From positions 1 through 40,269 of the forward strand of contig DDTB01000028.1 in the NCBI GenBank assembly GCA_002343985.1: 40,269 bases of DNA, given 5' to 3'. A program made the position numbers and the translations under genes. The notes below the pieces were generated by a model, which saw only the letters and a program-made list of their open reading frames with translations, made no database searches and was not told where the DNA came from. This document shows positions 6,935 to 16,099 of this stretch, piece by piece. The stretch comes from Chitinophagaceae bacterium UBA2375 (lineage in GTDB: Bacteria; Bacteroidota; Bacteroidia; Chitinophagales; Chitinophagaceae). Position 1 is the first letter of the stretch; every line of letters begins with the position of its first letter.

Positions 6935-9550
6935 TTAAACGCTAACAGGATTGGGTAATGCCTCATTGCGAAATACCACTGTTCCGTCAAACACGTCAAC
7001 CAACACCGGCTTTGATTTGTCGATGCCCCCAGACAGGATTTTTTTGCTGAGCTGGTTGACGATTTCTTTTTGGATCAGCCTTTTCAACGGACGGGCGCCA
7101 AATTGGGGGTCAAAACCATTCTCGGCCAGGTAGTCGATGGCATAATCACTGAACATCAGGTCAATTCCATTTTGCGACACCAGTTTGCGCAGGTCTTCCA
7201 GTTGGATCCGGATGATGCCCCTGATTTCATTCTTCATGAGCGGCTGGAACATAATCACTTCGTCAATCCTGTTCAGGAACTCGGGCCTGATGGTTTGTCT
7301 CAACAAGCTCATTACATCCAGTTTGGTTTTTTCAACCACTTCCTCCTTATTGTTTTCCGTTACATGCTCAAAATTATCCTGTATCAACTGGCTGCCCATA
7401 TTGCTGGTCATGATGATGATGGTATTCTTAAAATTCACCACCCTGCCCTTGTTATCGGTCAGCCTGCCGTCATCGAGTACCTGCAATAATACATTGAATA
7501 CATCGGGATGCGCTTTTTCGATTTCATCGAGCAGCACCACGGAATATGGTTTACGTCTAACCGCTTCCGTTAGTTGACCGCCTTCATCATAACCTACATA
7601 ACCCGGGGGCGCGCCAACCAACCTGCTGACGGAATGCTTCTCCTGGTACTCGCTCATGTCGATCCTCGTCATCATGCTATCGTCATCAAACAGGTATTCG
7701 GCGAGCGCCTTTGCCAGTTCTGTTTTTCCCACACCTGTGGTACCGAGGAAAATGAATGAACCAATGGGCCGGCGTGCATCCTGCAAACCAGCACGGCTCC
7801 TGCGGATGGCGTCGGATACGGCTTCTATTGCTTCCTCCTGTCCAACCACACGCTTATGCAGTTCATCTTCGAGATGCAGTAATTTGTCGCGTTCAGATTG
7901 CATCATTTTCGTCACCGGAATGCCTGTGGCTTTGGCAATACTTTCCGCGATATCCTCCGCATCCACTTCTTCCTTCAACAAGCGTTTCTCCGATAATTCA
8001 TTCAACTGGTTTGTCCACTCAACGATAGACGCTTCCTGATCCTTAATTTTTCCGTACCTGATTTCCGCCACTTTACCATAATCGCCATTTCTTTCTGCCT
8101 GCTCTGCCTCAAGTTTCAATTGCTCGATGGCGGCTTTACCCTGCTGTATCTTTTCTACGATTTCCTTTTCCTCTTTCCATTTAGCCATATAGGTATCACG
8201 CTCTACGGATAAATTGGCGATATCGGTGTTGAGTTCCTTTAACTTCGTTTCATCCTGTTCGCGCTTGATGGCTTCGCGTTCAATTTCCAATTGGCGGATT
8301 TGCCTCTCCAGTTTGTCGAGTTCCTCTGGCATGGAATTCATTTCAAGCCTGAGCTTTGCCGCGCTTTCATCGATCAGGTCGATGGCTTTATCCGGAAGGA
8401 ACCTGTCGGTGATATACCTGTGTGATAATTCCACAGCCGCGATGATGGCTTCATCCTTGATACGGACATGGTGGTATGTTTCATACCTGTCTTTCAATCC
8501 GCGTAAAATGGATATGGCATCTTCGATAGAAGGTTCATCGATCATCACTTTCTGGAAGCGGCGCTCGAGTGCTTTATCTTTTTCAAAATATTTCTGGTAT
8601 TCATTCAGTGTTGTCGCGCCCACGGCCCTCAGTTCGCCCCTTGCCAGTGCCGGTTTGAGGATATTGGCGGCATCCATGGCACCGTCGCCTCCACCTGCTC
8701 CAACAAGGGTGTGGATCTCATCGATAAACAAAATGATTTCGCCCTCACTGCCCGTAACTTCTTTGACAACTGATTTGAGGCGTTCTTCAAACTCACCTTT
8801 ATACTTTGCGCCAGCTATTAGTTGCCCCATATCGAGGGCGAAAATGATTTTTGATTTCAGGCTTTCAGGCACATCGCCATTCACAATGCGCATGGCAAGT
8901 CCTTCCGCGATGGCTGTTTTACCCACGCCCGGTTCACCTACCAGTATGGGGTTGTTTTTGGTCCGGCGGCTAAGTATGTGCAAGGTCCGACGGATTTCTT
9001 CATCGCGGCCAATCACCGGATCAAGTTTACCCTGTCGGGCCAGTTCATTCAGGTTTTTTGCATACTTATTCAGGGCGTTAACGGTGGTTTCCTGCGTTTG
9101 CGATGAAACGGTGGAGCCTTTGCGTAAATCCTTAATTGATTGTGTGAGCCCTTTTTCGGTCAGACCAGCGTCTTTCAACAATGAAGCGACGGTATCCGAA
9201 CCCTGCACCAATGACAATAAGAGATGCTCGGGGGTTACAAACTCGTCCTGGAACTTGCTCAACAATGAACCTGCGCGCAACACAGAGCCGTTCAGGTCGC
9301 GGCCAACGGATTGAGCGGGTTCTGCCGAAGTAGTTGGCAATTTTGAGATCAACTCTTCCAATTTGTTTTCAACCAGGTTGATTGTAACATTATTTTTTTT
9401 GAGTAAATACTCCACGGTGGAGTCCTCCATTTTCAGAAGGGCTTTTAGCAGGTGCTCGTTTTCAATATTGGGATTGCGCTGGTTATACGCCAGTTGCTGG
9501 GCCTGTTGTATGGCTTCAGCCGCTTTGATGGTAAAATTATTCAGGTTCAT
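6935..9550 (-). CDS. clpB: ATP-dependent chaperone ClpB
   Basis: An 871-residue AAA+ disaggregase that, with DnaK/DnaJ/GrpE, pulls polypeptides out of aggregates in the cytoplasm. Domains in order: Clp N-domain (about 1-145); first AAA+ module with Walker A GEPGVGKT and Walker B ILFIDEIH; the long coiled-coil middle domain (about 400-530) that marks ClpB and is absent from ClpA; second AAA+ module with Walker A GTTGVGKT and Walker B VVLLDEIEKAH; and a C-terminal small domain. Length matches the family. I chose the ATG at 9550 (MNLNNFTIKAAEA) because the only longer option uses a TTG and adds eight residues not usual for ClpB. No CIRCE-type inverted repeat was seen upstream, so heat-shock control is not visible here. 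Confidence 0.97.
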   Translation of the reverse strand: MNLNNFTIKAAEAIQQAQQLAYNQRNPNIENEHLLKALLKMEDSTVEYLLKKNNVTINLVENKLEELISKLPTTSAEPAQSVGRDLNGSVLRAGSLLSKFQDEFVTPEHLLLSLVQGSDTVASLLKDAGLTEKGLTQSIKDLRKGSTVSSQTQETTVNALNKYAKNLNELARQGKLDPVIGRDEEIRRTLHILSRRTKNNPILVGEPGVGKTAIAEGLAMRIVNGDVPESLKSKIIFALDMGQLIAGAKYKGEFEERLKSVVKEVTGSEGEIILFIDEIHTLVGAGGGDGAMDAANILKPALARGELRAVGATTLNEYQKYFEKDKALERRFQKVMIDEPSIEDAISILRGLKDRYETYHHVRIKDEAIIAAVELSHRYITDRFLPDKAIDLIDESAAKLRLEMNSMPEELDKLERQIRQLEIEREAIKREQDETKLKELNTDIANLSVERDTYMAKWKEEKEIVEKIQQGKAAIEQLKLEAEQAERNGDYGKVAEIRYGKIKDQEASIVEWTNQLNELSEKRLLKEEVDAEDIAESIAKATGIPVTKMMQSERDKLLHLEDELHKRVVGQEEAIEAVSDAIRRSRAGLQDARRPIGSFIFLGTTGVGKTELAKALAEYLFDDDSMMTRIDMSEYQEKHSVSRLVGAPPGYVGYDEGGQLTEAVRRKPYSVVLLDEIEKAHPDVFNVLLQVLDDGRLTDNKGRVVNFKNTIIIMTSNMGSQLIQDNFEHVTENNKEEVVEKTKLDVMSLLRQTIRPEFLNRIDEVIMFQPLMKNEIRGIIRIQLEDLRKLVSQNGIDLMFSDYAIDYLAENGFDPQFGARPLKRLIQKEIVNQLSKKILSGGIDKSKPVLVDVFDGTVVFRNEALPNPVSV

Positions 9551-9750
9551 ATGTACTTTGCCTTTTTTAGACAAAGCATATACAGCAAATCACCGACCAA
9601 AGGAAAAACGGGCAAATATGACAGGAAAAACCGGCCGGGACTGACTGCTTAACAGTGAAAATTGAGGAAAACTGCAATAATTTCAGTGTGCGCATTTTTA
9701 GATTCACTCAATAACATAAGATATAAAGGGGTTAATTTGTACAGAGATTC

Positions 9751-10692
9751 ATGCAAGCAAGCAAACATACCTCATTCATAAAGTCTTGGGCCAGTTCGCT
9801 CGGTTTTCTGTATTGCGGGATTGCCCGGGCGGCATTCCTTGATGAGGATGCACGCAGGCTGGAACACTGGCTGAATAAAGGTTTACACGGAAACATGGGG
9901 TATATGGCCAACCATTTTGACCTGAGGGTTGACCCCCGAAAATTGGTACCCGGCGCCCGATCCGTCATCACCCTACTGATGAATTATTTTCCCGAAGAAG
10001 TGCAAAATGAAGGGGCGCCAAAAATCGCCCGCTACGCATTTGGGGAGGACTATCATGACGTTATCCGCGAAAAACTAAACAGTTTACTGGCCCGCATACG
10101 CTTAGAGATTGGCGAAGTAAGCGGGCGGGGTTTTGTTGACAGCGCCCCGGTATTGGAAAGGGCATGGGCTGTGAAGAGCGGACTGGGATGGGTGGGGAAA
10201 AACGGCAACCTGATCAATAAAAATTCAGGTTCATATTTTTTTATAGCTACCTTAATCACCGACCTTGAGTTAACTTACGATGACGCGTATGCGAAGGATT
10301 ATTGCGGCACCTGTAACCGTTGCGTGGACGCATGTCCGACTAATGCCATTTTACCCGGTAAAGTCATTGACGGCAGCCGTTGTATTTCATACCTGACCAT
10401 TGAATTAAAGGAAGTGATGATACCGGATGAGTTTGCCGGAAAATTTGATGGCTGGATGTTTGGTTGCGATACTTGCCAGGAAGTTTGCCCCTGGAACCGC
10501 TTCGCGGAAGTTCACCAGGAGCCCCGTTTCAACCCTATACCTGAAATCCTTGAACTCAAAACAGGTGAATGGCTGCAACTCTCAGAAGATAAATTTAAAG
10601 AAGTATTCAGGCATTCGCCGTTGAAGCGTAGCAAATTCGCAGGGATTCAGCGCAATCTCCGATTTATTCAAAAGGACATCCCGCATGAATGA
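9751..10692 (+). CDS. queG: Epoxyqueuosine reductase
   Basis: Reduces epoxyqueuosine to queuosine in the wobble position of GUN-anticodon tRNAs, using cobalamin and two [4Fe-4S] clusters. The 313-residue protein has the QueG N-terminal domain with the catalytic-acid segment FVDSAPVLER (Asp130). It then has ferredoxin-like cluster motifs CGTCNRCVDACP (Cys185, 188, 191, 195) and, with Cys211, CDTCQEVCPWN (Cys239, 242, 246). Length is slightly short compared with QueG proteins carrying a C-terminal HEAT-repeat extension, but matches the core enzyme. It overlaps anmK by eight bases, indicating a two-gene transcript. The upstream 200-base region is shared with divergent clpB and shows no clear control site. 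Confidence 0.95.
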   Translation: MQASKHTSFIKSWASSLGFLYCGIARAAFLDEDARRLEHWLNKGLHGNMGYMANHFDLRVDPRKLVPGARSVITLLMNYFPEEVQNEGAPKIARYAFGEDYHDVIREKLNSLLARIRLEIGEVSGRGFVDSAPVLERAWAVKSGLGWVGKNGNLINKNSGSYFFIATLITDLELTYDDAYAKDYCGTCNRCVDACPTNAILPGKVIDGSRCISYLTIELKEVMIPDEFAGKFDGWMFGCDTCQEVCPWNRFAEVHQEPRFNPIPEILELKTGEWLQLSEDKFKEVFRHSPLKRSKFAGIQRNLRFIQKDIPHE

Positions 10693-11881
10693 AACCATAA
10701 AAAGATTGTATCACACAGCAGGAAAAGATTCCCGCATCATCCTTGGCCTGATGAGCGGCACTTCCATGGATGGGCTTGACCTGGCCCTCTGCAGGTTTGA
10801 GGGATTTGGACGTGACAGCAAAGTACAGGTGCTCGCATATGATTGTATGCCATATGAGGATGCTTACCTCGAAGCCCTGCGCCCTGTGGCCTTCCAGGAA
10901 AACGCGCCATTATCAGAAGTATGCCGCTTGAATAAATTCATCGCGCAAACCCATGCAAAAATGCTGAAAGCCTGCCTTCAATCATGGAAGGTTGACCCGG
11001 AAGATATAGACCTGATGGCCAGCCATGGGCAGACTGTCATGCATATTCCTGCCAATGACCCTGTGACCGACCCGGTAGGACATTCCACACTGCAACTCGG
11101 TGATGGCGACTTGCTTTCGGTTCATACGGGCATTATCTGCCTGAGTGATTTCAGGCAAAAGCATATTGCGGCGGGCGGACAAGGAGCCCCCTTGGTCTCT
11201 TACGGCGATTACCTGCTATTCGCGGAACCGGAAAACCCGGTGGTCCTGCTCAATATTGGCGGCATAGCCAACCTGACTTATATTCCCGCAGAAGCTGGTT
11301 TTGGGGATGTGATGGCAACTGATACGGGCCCTGGGAACCGCATGATGGATGCGTTTATCCGTAGCCGTATGGAAGATGTTTTCTTTGATGAAGATGGCAG
11401 ATTGGCAGCCGCCGGCGAATTGCATCAAACGCTGCTGGACGCATTGAGTGATGATCCATTTTTTGCAGCCCCCTACCCTAAAACAACGGGGCCTGAATTA
11501 TTCAACCTAGATTATTTATTGCGGGCGATGGATAAAAGCAATTGCCGGTATTTGTCTACAGAAGATGTATTGGCCACATTATCCGCCTTAACAGCTAACA
11601 GTATTTCCCATGAAATCCTGAAGCTGCCATTAGCTGAAAGTCCATTGTTCTATGTAAGCGGGGGTGGCGCGAAAAACAAATTCCTGTTGTCAAAAATTGA
11701 GCGCCTGACCGGATACAAAACAATGAGCACCGAAGAAAAAAACATTCCTCCCGATGCCAAAGAAGCTGTATTATTTGCTTTACTGGCCAATGAAACAATT
11801 GCCGGGGATATGGGGGCATTAGGTCCGGGATCAACAAATATGCCTGCCATCAGCATGGGCAAAATCAGTTTCCCTTATTAA
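10685..11881 (+). CDS. anmK: Anhydro-N-acetylmuramic acid kinase
   Basis: Phosphorylates and hydrolyses 1,6-anhydro-MurNAc to MurNAc-6-phosphate during recycling of cell-wall fragments. The 398-residue protein shows the AnmK phosphate-binding signature LGLMSGTSMDGLD near residues 20-32. It also has ASHGQTV, the conserved TDTGPGNRMMDAF segment, and a late YVSGGGAKN motif of the ASKHA fold. Its start overlaps the end of queG by eight bases, so translation is probably coupled, although the functions are unrelated. No MurQ or other recycling gene lies nearby in the window. Confidence 0.95.
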   Translation: MNETIKRLYHTAGKDSRIILGLMSGTSMDGLDLALCRFEGFGRDSKVQVLAYDCMPYEDAYLEALRPVAFQENAPLSEVCRLNKFIAQTHAKMLKACLQSWKVDPEDIDLMASHGQTVMHIPANDPVTDPVGHSTLQLGDGDLLSVHTGIICLSDFRQKHIAAGGQGAPLVSYGDYLLFAEPENPVVLLNIGGIANLTYIPAEAGFGDVMATDTGPGNRMMDAFIRSRMEDVFFDEDGRLAAAGELHQTLLDALSDDPFFAAPYPKTTGPELFNLDYLLRAMDKSNCRYLSTEDVLATLSALTANSISHEILKLPLAESPLFYVSGGGAKNKFLLSKIERLTGYKTMSTEEKNIPPDAKEAVLFALLANETIAGDMGALGPGSTNMPAISMGKISFPY

Positions 11882-11891
11882 CGGATGCATA

Positions 11892-12440
11892 TCATTTTCT
11901 TTCGCAGAAAGATTTAAGATTCCTGAGCGCTTCTTCATAACCCGGGCCTGTGGCCTGTTCCGCAAAAATGCCGGAGAATTTTTCCCAGGGGTACCATTTC
12001 AGGTCCATCACCACTTTCCACTCCACTTCCGATGAAGCCGGACCGGCTCCGGGCATAACGGATATGATATACTGCACCGGTTTTTCGTCTATGCGCGACA
12101 GTGATGCCTGGCAAACATTTGCGGAATCATTAGTTATGGCCAGTACATTTTCTTTCTGGTTTATCATCCAACGGGCAGAATATACTTTTCCACTACCGGA
12201 TTTATCCATTTGAATATTCAGGCCGGGGCTTTGAAATAAAGGGTGCCAGTATGCCCATTTAGAGAGATCAGAAATATATGAATACACAGTATCAACAGGC
12301 GCTGCCATACCCTGCTGCCTCACCATGACGACCCTTGAAGGCATCAATAGTGAAATCAATGTTACCAAACCAAACAAACCCATTAGCGTTAATGCGATCC
12401 CCTTTGCAAATTTCATGTTGTGCATTTGATTTATTCCCAT
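11892..12440 (-). CDS. SRPBCC (polyketide cyclase/START-like) protein
   Basis: A 182-residue protein with an N-terminal membrane segment (about residues 12-30). It is followed by an SRPBCC-type ligand-binding fold: an initial strand and helix VDTVYSYISDLSKWAYWHPL, several strands, and a long C-terminal helix (GYEEALRNLKSFCER). Members bind hydrophobic ligands, but no ligand can be deduced here. The annotated ATG lies inside the end of the upstream permease gene (10-base overlap). Starts at 12425 (MHNMKF) or 12416 (MKFAKG) are equally possible and would remove the overlap. The overlap suggests co-expression with the permease. It converges on anmK with ten bases between stop codons. Confidence 0.75.
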   Translation of the reverse strand: MGINQMHNMKFAKGIALTLMGLFGLVTLISLLMPSRVVMVRQQGMAAPVDTVYSYISDLSKWAYWHPLFQSPGLNIQMDKSGSGKVYSARWMINQKENVLAITNDSANVCQASLSRIDEKPVQYIISVMPGAGPASSEVEWKVVMDLKWYPWEKFSGIFAEQATGPGYEEALRNLKSFCERK

Positions 12441-13540
12441 TTAAACACTTTAACCGCGATGGCATAGACCAGAATCCCCCAGGCTATGAGTATCGCGATT
12501 TCCGCTTTCACCTGCCACAATGTTTGTCCTTCGAAAGCCACTTTTCGCATAGCGGCATTCAGGTGTGTGAGGGGCAGTGCCCTCGAAATGGGCTGCAGCC
12601 AGTTGGGAAAAGCTTCTATGGAAAAGAATGTACCTCCAAGCAGGAACTGGGGCAATGTGATCAGGTTTGCAAAAGGCGGTATGGAACTGTCGTTGCGAGC
12701 CGTACCACTGATGATGAATCCAAAGCCCATGAACACCAGCAGACCGATAAAGCTCAATACCAGCATATCGAGGAAAGTGCGTACATGATGTATTAACGTA
12801 AATCCAAAAAAGAAATAACCAACCCCAATAATTACAACCGCCGTGATCATTTGAAATATCACCCGGCTCAGCCCCTCTCCCAATATGATAAAAGTACGGT
12901 TAATGGGTGTCGCGAAAAAGCGTTTCAGTACCAGTGTATTGCGCAGGTTGAAGAACATAAATGCCACGCCAAAAACACCGGAGCTCAACAAGGAAAAGCC
13001 CAATTGCCCCGGCAGGATAAAATCAATGGTTTTGTACTGCCTGATTTCGCGTACATCCCTGGCAGGGTCAAAATCAAAGATCGCGTACGCGGGCCTGTTA
13101 GTATAGATTTTATTGCTGATGCTATTGATCACACTTTCGATAAATGACCTAACCTGTGGCCATTGGTTGTTGCTGGCCGTTGTGCTTTGCAAACTCACTT
13201 TGTACGGTACCGTTTCCCCTGCAGTTGCTTTTATATATATAACACCTGCAATGGCGCCTTTATGCAGGTTGCTGATCATATCTTCTTCCGTATTAAAGCG
13301 CAGGAGCCGGATGGAATTGTTTTGCTGTAAAGCCTGGTAAAAAGCGTTTGATGTATCTGACCTGTTGTCGACCGCAAGTTTGTATACCTGCATGCCTCCA
13401 CTCCGGCCTATAAACCCAAACACAAGGATAAATATGAATGGAAATATAAAACTGAACACAATGGCGCTCGGGCTACGTGATATGGACCTGAGGCTGGCTT
13501 TGGTGATGGCCAACATGGCCCTGATTTGGCTGTACGACAT
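12431..13540 (-). CDS. ABC-2 type transporter permease
   Basis: A 369-residue membrane subunit of an ABC exporter. It has an N-terminal membrane segment (about residues 20-42, SAIVFSFIFPFIFILVFGFI), a large extracytoplasmic domain (about 45-180), and five to six C-terminal membrane segments with the ABC-2 pattern (LPGQLGFSLLSSGVFGVAFM and onward). Such permeases pair with a separate ATPase, but none is encoded within this window, so the partner must lie elsewhere. I chose the ATG at 13540 (MSYSQIRAML), which has AGGA nine bases upstream; the longer frame relies on a TTG. It overlaps the SRPBCC gene, its only apparent operon partner. Confidence 0.87.
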   Translation of the reverse strand: MSYSQIRAMLAITKASLRSISRSPSAIVFSFIFPFIFILVFGFIGRSGGMQVYKLAVDNRSDTSNAFYQALQQNNSIRLLRFNTEEDMISNLHKGAIAGVIYIKATAGETVPYKVSLQSTTASNNQWPQVRSFIESVINSISNKIYTNRPAYAIFDFDPARDVREIRQYKTIDFILPGQLGFSLLSSGVFGVAFMFFNLRNTLVLKRFFATPINRTFIILGEGLSRVIFQMITAVVIIGVGYFFFGFTLIHHVRTFLDMLVLSFIGLLVFMGFGFIISGTARNDSSIPPFANLITLPQFLLGGTFFSIEAFPNWLQPISRALPLTHLNAAMRKVAFEGQTLWQVKAEIAILIAWGILVYAIAVKVFKWE

Positions 13541-13627
13541 GCCTGATTCCTGATTAAGGCGTAAATCTATACAAAAATTCAACCGTTGGCGGGTTTAGCT
13601 GGATAAAAAATCTTATTATGCCAAGTA

Positions 13628-14131
13628 ATGCAAGAGAAATCAGCGATTATGGTGCACCAGGTATACATTTTACTGGGCAGTAACCTTGGAGAACCGGCCA
13701 GGCAATTATCTGAAGCGGGGAAAAGGCTTGAACATGCCCTTGGAAAAGTCACCCGTAAATCCTCACTATATCAAACGGCCGCATGGGGTAAAACCGACCA
13801 ACCCGACTTTATCAACCAGGTGATCCTGCTGGAAACCAGTTTGGACGCCCCGACTTGTATGGAAAAAATTTTAATGATTGAATCGGATATGGGTCGAGTG
13901 CGTACAACCCGAAATGCAGCCCGGGTGATTGACATAGATATTCTTTTTTACGATGACATAATCAGCCGGGAGCCCCGTTTACAAATACCGCACCCCCGCA
14001 TCGAAATGAGGCGTTTTACCTTAATCCCATTGGTTGAAATCGCCCCTATGCTGAAGCACCCCGTTTCGGGTAAAACCATGCAGGAGTTGCTGGAAGCATG
14101 CACGGATCCGCTGCCTGTGCAAAAAATTTGA
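13628..14131 (+). CDS. folK: 2-amino-4-hydroxy-6-hydroxymethyldihydropteridine pyrophosphokinase
   Basis: Transfers pyrophosphate from ATP to 6-hydroxymethyl-dihydropterin in folate synthesis. The 167-residue protein has the HPPK features: VYILLGSNLGEP at the N terminus, the pterin-binding region YQTAAWGKTDQPDFINQV, the signature RNAARVIDIDILFYDD with paired Asp residues for magnesium, and IPHPRIEMRRFTLIPLVEI. A second possible start is the ATG at 13649 (MVHQVYILLG), which would give 160 residues and is closer to the usual family N terminus. It is followed by the deoxynucleoside kinase gene after 38 bases. The combination of a folate and a nucleotide-salvage gene suggests shared expression for DNA precursor supply. 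Confidence 0.95.
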   Translation: MQEKSAIMVHQVYILLGSNLGEPARQLSEAGKRLEHALGKVTRKSSLYQTAAWGKTDQPDFINQVILLETSLDAPTCMEKILMIESDMGRVRTTRNAARVIDIDILFYDDIISREPRLQIPHPRIEMRRFTLIPLVEIAPMLKHPVSGKTMQELLEACTDPLPVQKI

Positions 14132-14153
14132 TTTCCTTAAACCCGCTTTCCCT

Positions 14154-14161
14154 TTATTTTG
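14154..14161 (+). promoter_or_regulatory. Candidate -7 promoter element of the kinase gene
   Basis: TTATTTTG matches seven of eight positions (one mismatch) of TAnnTTTG, with TTTG at 14127-14130, 23 bases upstream. Initiation here would give a near-leaderless message for the ATG at 14170. The -33 element overlaps the folK stop codon. Confidence 0.35.
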
Positions 14162-14169
14162 CAGCCCGG

Positions 14170-14802
14170 ATGAAATACAATTTTGTTACCATTGAAGGAA
14201 ATATAGGAGCTGGCAAAACAACCCTGGCCAACCTGCTCAGCAAACATTATAACGCGCGCCTGATCCTTGAGGAATTTGCAGACAATCCCTTTCTGCCTAA
14301 ATTTTACGAAAACCCTGACCAGTACGCGTTTCCGTTGGAGCTGTTTTTTATGGCGGAAAGGTATAAACAACTAAAAGAGTTGTTGCAAACGAAAGACCTT
14401 TTTCAATCGGTCACCATTTCGGATTACCTGTTTACCAAATGCCTTTTGTTCGCGAAAGTTAATTTGCCGGAGGAAGAATTCAGGCTGTACCAAAAACTGT
14501 TTGAGATCATCAACCCGCAGATTGTTCAGCCCGATATCCTGATTTACCTGCATGCCCCTGTTCAGAAATTGCAGGAGAACATCAAAAAAAGGAACCGGGG
14601 CTACGAACAAAACATCCCAAACGATTACTTGTTTAACCTCCAGGAAACTTATACGCAATATATCAAACAACATAATATCAAAACATTGTTTGTAGATGCG
14701 AGCAACGCCGATTTCCTGGAGAACGAAAAACACATGGAAATTATCCTTGAAGCGCTTGACAAGGAATATGAAACCGGCCAGTATTACCTCAGCTTACCTT
14801 AA
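14170..14802 (+). CDS. Deoxynucleoside kinase (dAK/dGK family)
   Basis: Phosphorylates deoxynucleosides for salvage into dNTPs. The 210-residue protein opens with the strand and P-loop FVTIEGNIGAGKTT. It also carries EEFADNPFLPKFY, a hydrophobic FFMAERYKQL helix, and the lid segment KRNRGYEQNIP, all typical of the dNK/dCK/dGK family. Base preference cannot be read from sequence with confidence. I use the ATG at 14170 because the kinase fold begins directly there; the longer frame adds 24 residues that read through the folK stop region. It lies between folK and an MFS gene on the same strand. Confidence 0.92.
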   Translation: MKYNFVTIEGNIGAGKTTLANLLSKHYNARLILEEFADNPFLPKFYENPDQYAFPLELFFMAERYKQLKELLQTKDLFQSVTISDYLFTKCLLFAKVNLPEEEFRLYQKLFEIINPQIVQPDILIYLHAPVQKLQENIKKRNRGYEQNIPNDYLFNLQETYTQYIKQHNIKTLFVDASNADFLENEKHMEIILEALDKEYETGQYYLSLP

Positions 14803-14813
14803 AAAATGAAATC

Positions 14814-16058
14814 GTGAGTGAACAGTCGCAACGGCATGATCCCTACGCGGCCTTACGCCTGCCTGAATTCAGGTATTTTATAGCCGGGCGATTTGTATTC
14901 ATCATGGGCCTTCGTATGACCGGCACCGTTATTGGATGGTGGGTCTACCTGCTCACAGGAAGCCCATTGGCACTGGGCCTTGTTGGCTTATCGGAAGTAA
15001 TACCCGCCGTTTCCCTTGCATTGTATGCGGGTCAATACATCGACAGGAATGAGAAAAGGCAATTATTGCTGCGTTGCATCCTCCTGTACCTCTGTTGCAT
15101 CGGCTTATTTATTTTTTTATCATCCCCATCCATGAATCAAAAACTGGATCCATGGACAACGAGTTTGATCATATTCGGGGTTATTGCTGCCACGGGTGCG
15201 ATCAGGTCGTTTTCAGGGCCCACATTTTCATCCCTGATCGCCCATATTGTACCAAGGGAAAACCTTCCTTCCGCCGCGGCCATCAGTTCTGCCACCTGGC
15301 TAGTAGGCTCAATCTGCGGACATGCTTTAGCGGGATTCCTGATCGCCTGGATTGGCATACATGATAGTTTTTTCGTGGTTTTATTATTCACCGGCCTTGG
15401 GTATATACTGCTGAGCAGGATCCAGCCAAAACCGGTATTGGTGACGGGTAAGGCGAATACCTGGATAAGGGTTAAAGAAGGCCTGCAATATGTGTTTCAT
15501 ACAAAAGAATTGCTTGGGGCGATGACGTTAGACCTTTTTGCCGTACTCTTTGGTGGCGCGGTGGCGCTTGTGCCGGTCTTCGCTAAAGACATTTTGCAAG
15601 TTGGCCCCATTGGCTTTGGCTGGCTGAACGCCGCAATGGACATAGGTTCCATCATCACCGTAACCCTGTTAACCATTAAACCGCTTCGCAGCAAACAGGG
15701 CCGCATTTTATTTTACGCGGTTGCGGGATATGGCGTCTGCATCATCTTCTTCGCATTATCAAACATGTTCTGGCTATCTTTTCTCGCGCTCCTGTTAAGC
15801 GGGTGCATGGATGGTGTAAGCGTCATCATCCGAAGCACCATCCTTCAATTAAAAACACCGGATGAATTGAGGGGCCGGGTGATGTCTGTCAGCAGTATGT
15901 TCATCAACTCATCCAATGAACTTGGACAATTTGAAAGCGGTGTCGCGGCCAGGCTGATGGGCACGGTAACATCCGTGGTTTTTGGGGGTTGCATGACGAT
16001 AGCAGTGGTGTTGATCACCTGGTTCAAAGCGCCATCCCTTCGCAAAATGGAATACTAA
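14814..16058 (+). CDS. MFS_3 (EntS-like) exporter
   Basis: A 414-residue protein with twelve predicted membrane segments. The opening DPYAALRLPEFRYFIAGRF is typical of the MFS_3 family of drug or siderophore exporters. The loop after segment 2 carries AGQYIDRNEKRQLLL, a variant of the MFS motif A. Substrate unknown. The start appears to be GTG at 14814: the nearby ATG at 14806 opens a frame that stops after three codons, and no in-frame ATG lies close to the conserved N terminus. It begins 11 bases after the kinase gene and so probably shares its transcript. Confidence 0.88.
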   Translation: MSEQSQRHDPYAALRLPEFRYFIAGRFVFIMGLRMTGTVIGWWVYLLTGSPLALGLVGLSEVIPAVSLALYAGQYIDRNEKRQLLLRCILLYLCCIGLFIFLSSPSMNQKLDPWTTSLIIFGVIAATGAIRSFSGPTFSSLIAHIVPRENLPSAAAISSATWLVGSICGHALAGFLIAWIGIHDSFFVVLLFTGLGYILLSRIQPKPVLVTGKANTWIRVKEGLQYVFHTKELLGAMTLDLFAVLFGGAVALVPVFAKDILQVGPIGFGWLNAAMDIGSIITVTLLTIKPLRSKQGRILFYAVAGYGVCIIFFALSNMFWLSFLALLLSGCMDGVSVIIRSTILQLKTPDELRGRVMSVSSMFINSSNELGQFESGVAARLMGTVTSVVFGGCMTIAVVLITWFKAPSLRKMEY

Positions 16059-16099
16059 ACAAACACGGGATTCCGCTTTGTGGGAGATTTTCCGTAAAA

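Noticed and set aside
8214..9314. A 366-codon open frame on the plus strand inside clpB
   Set aside because: It is antisense to a fully conserved ClpB coding region, is rich in Ser and low-complexity residues, and matches no known family.
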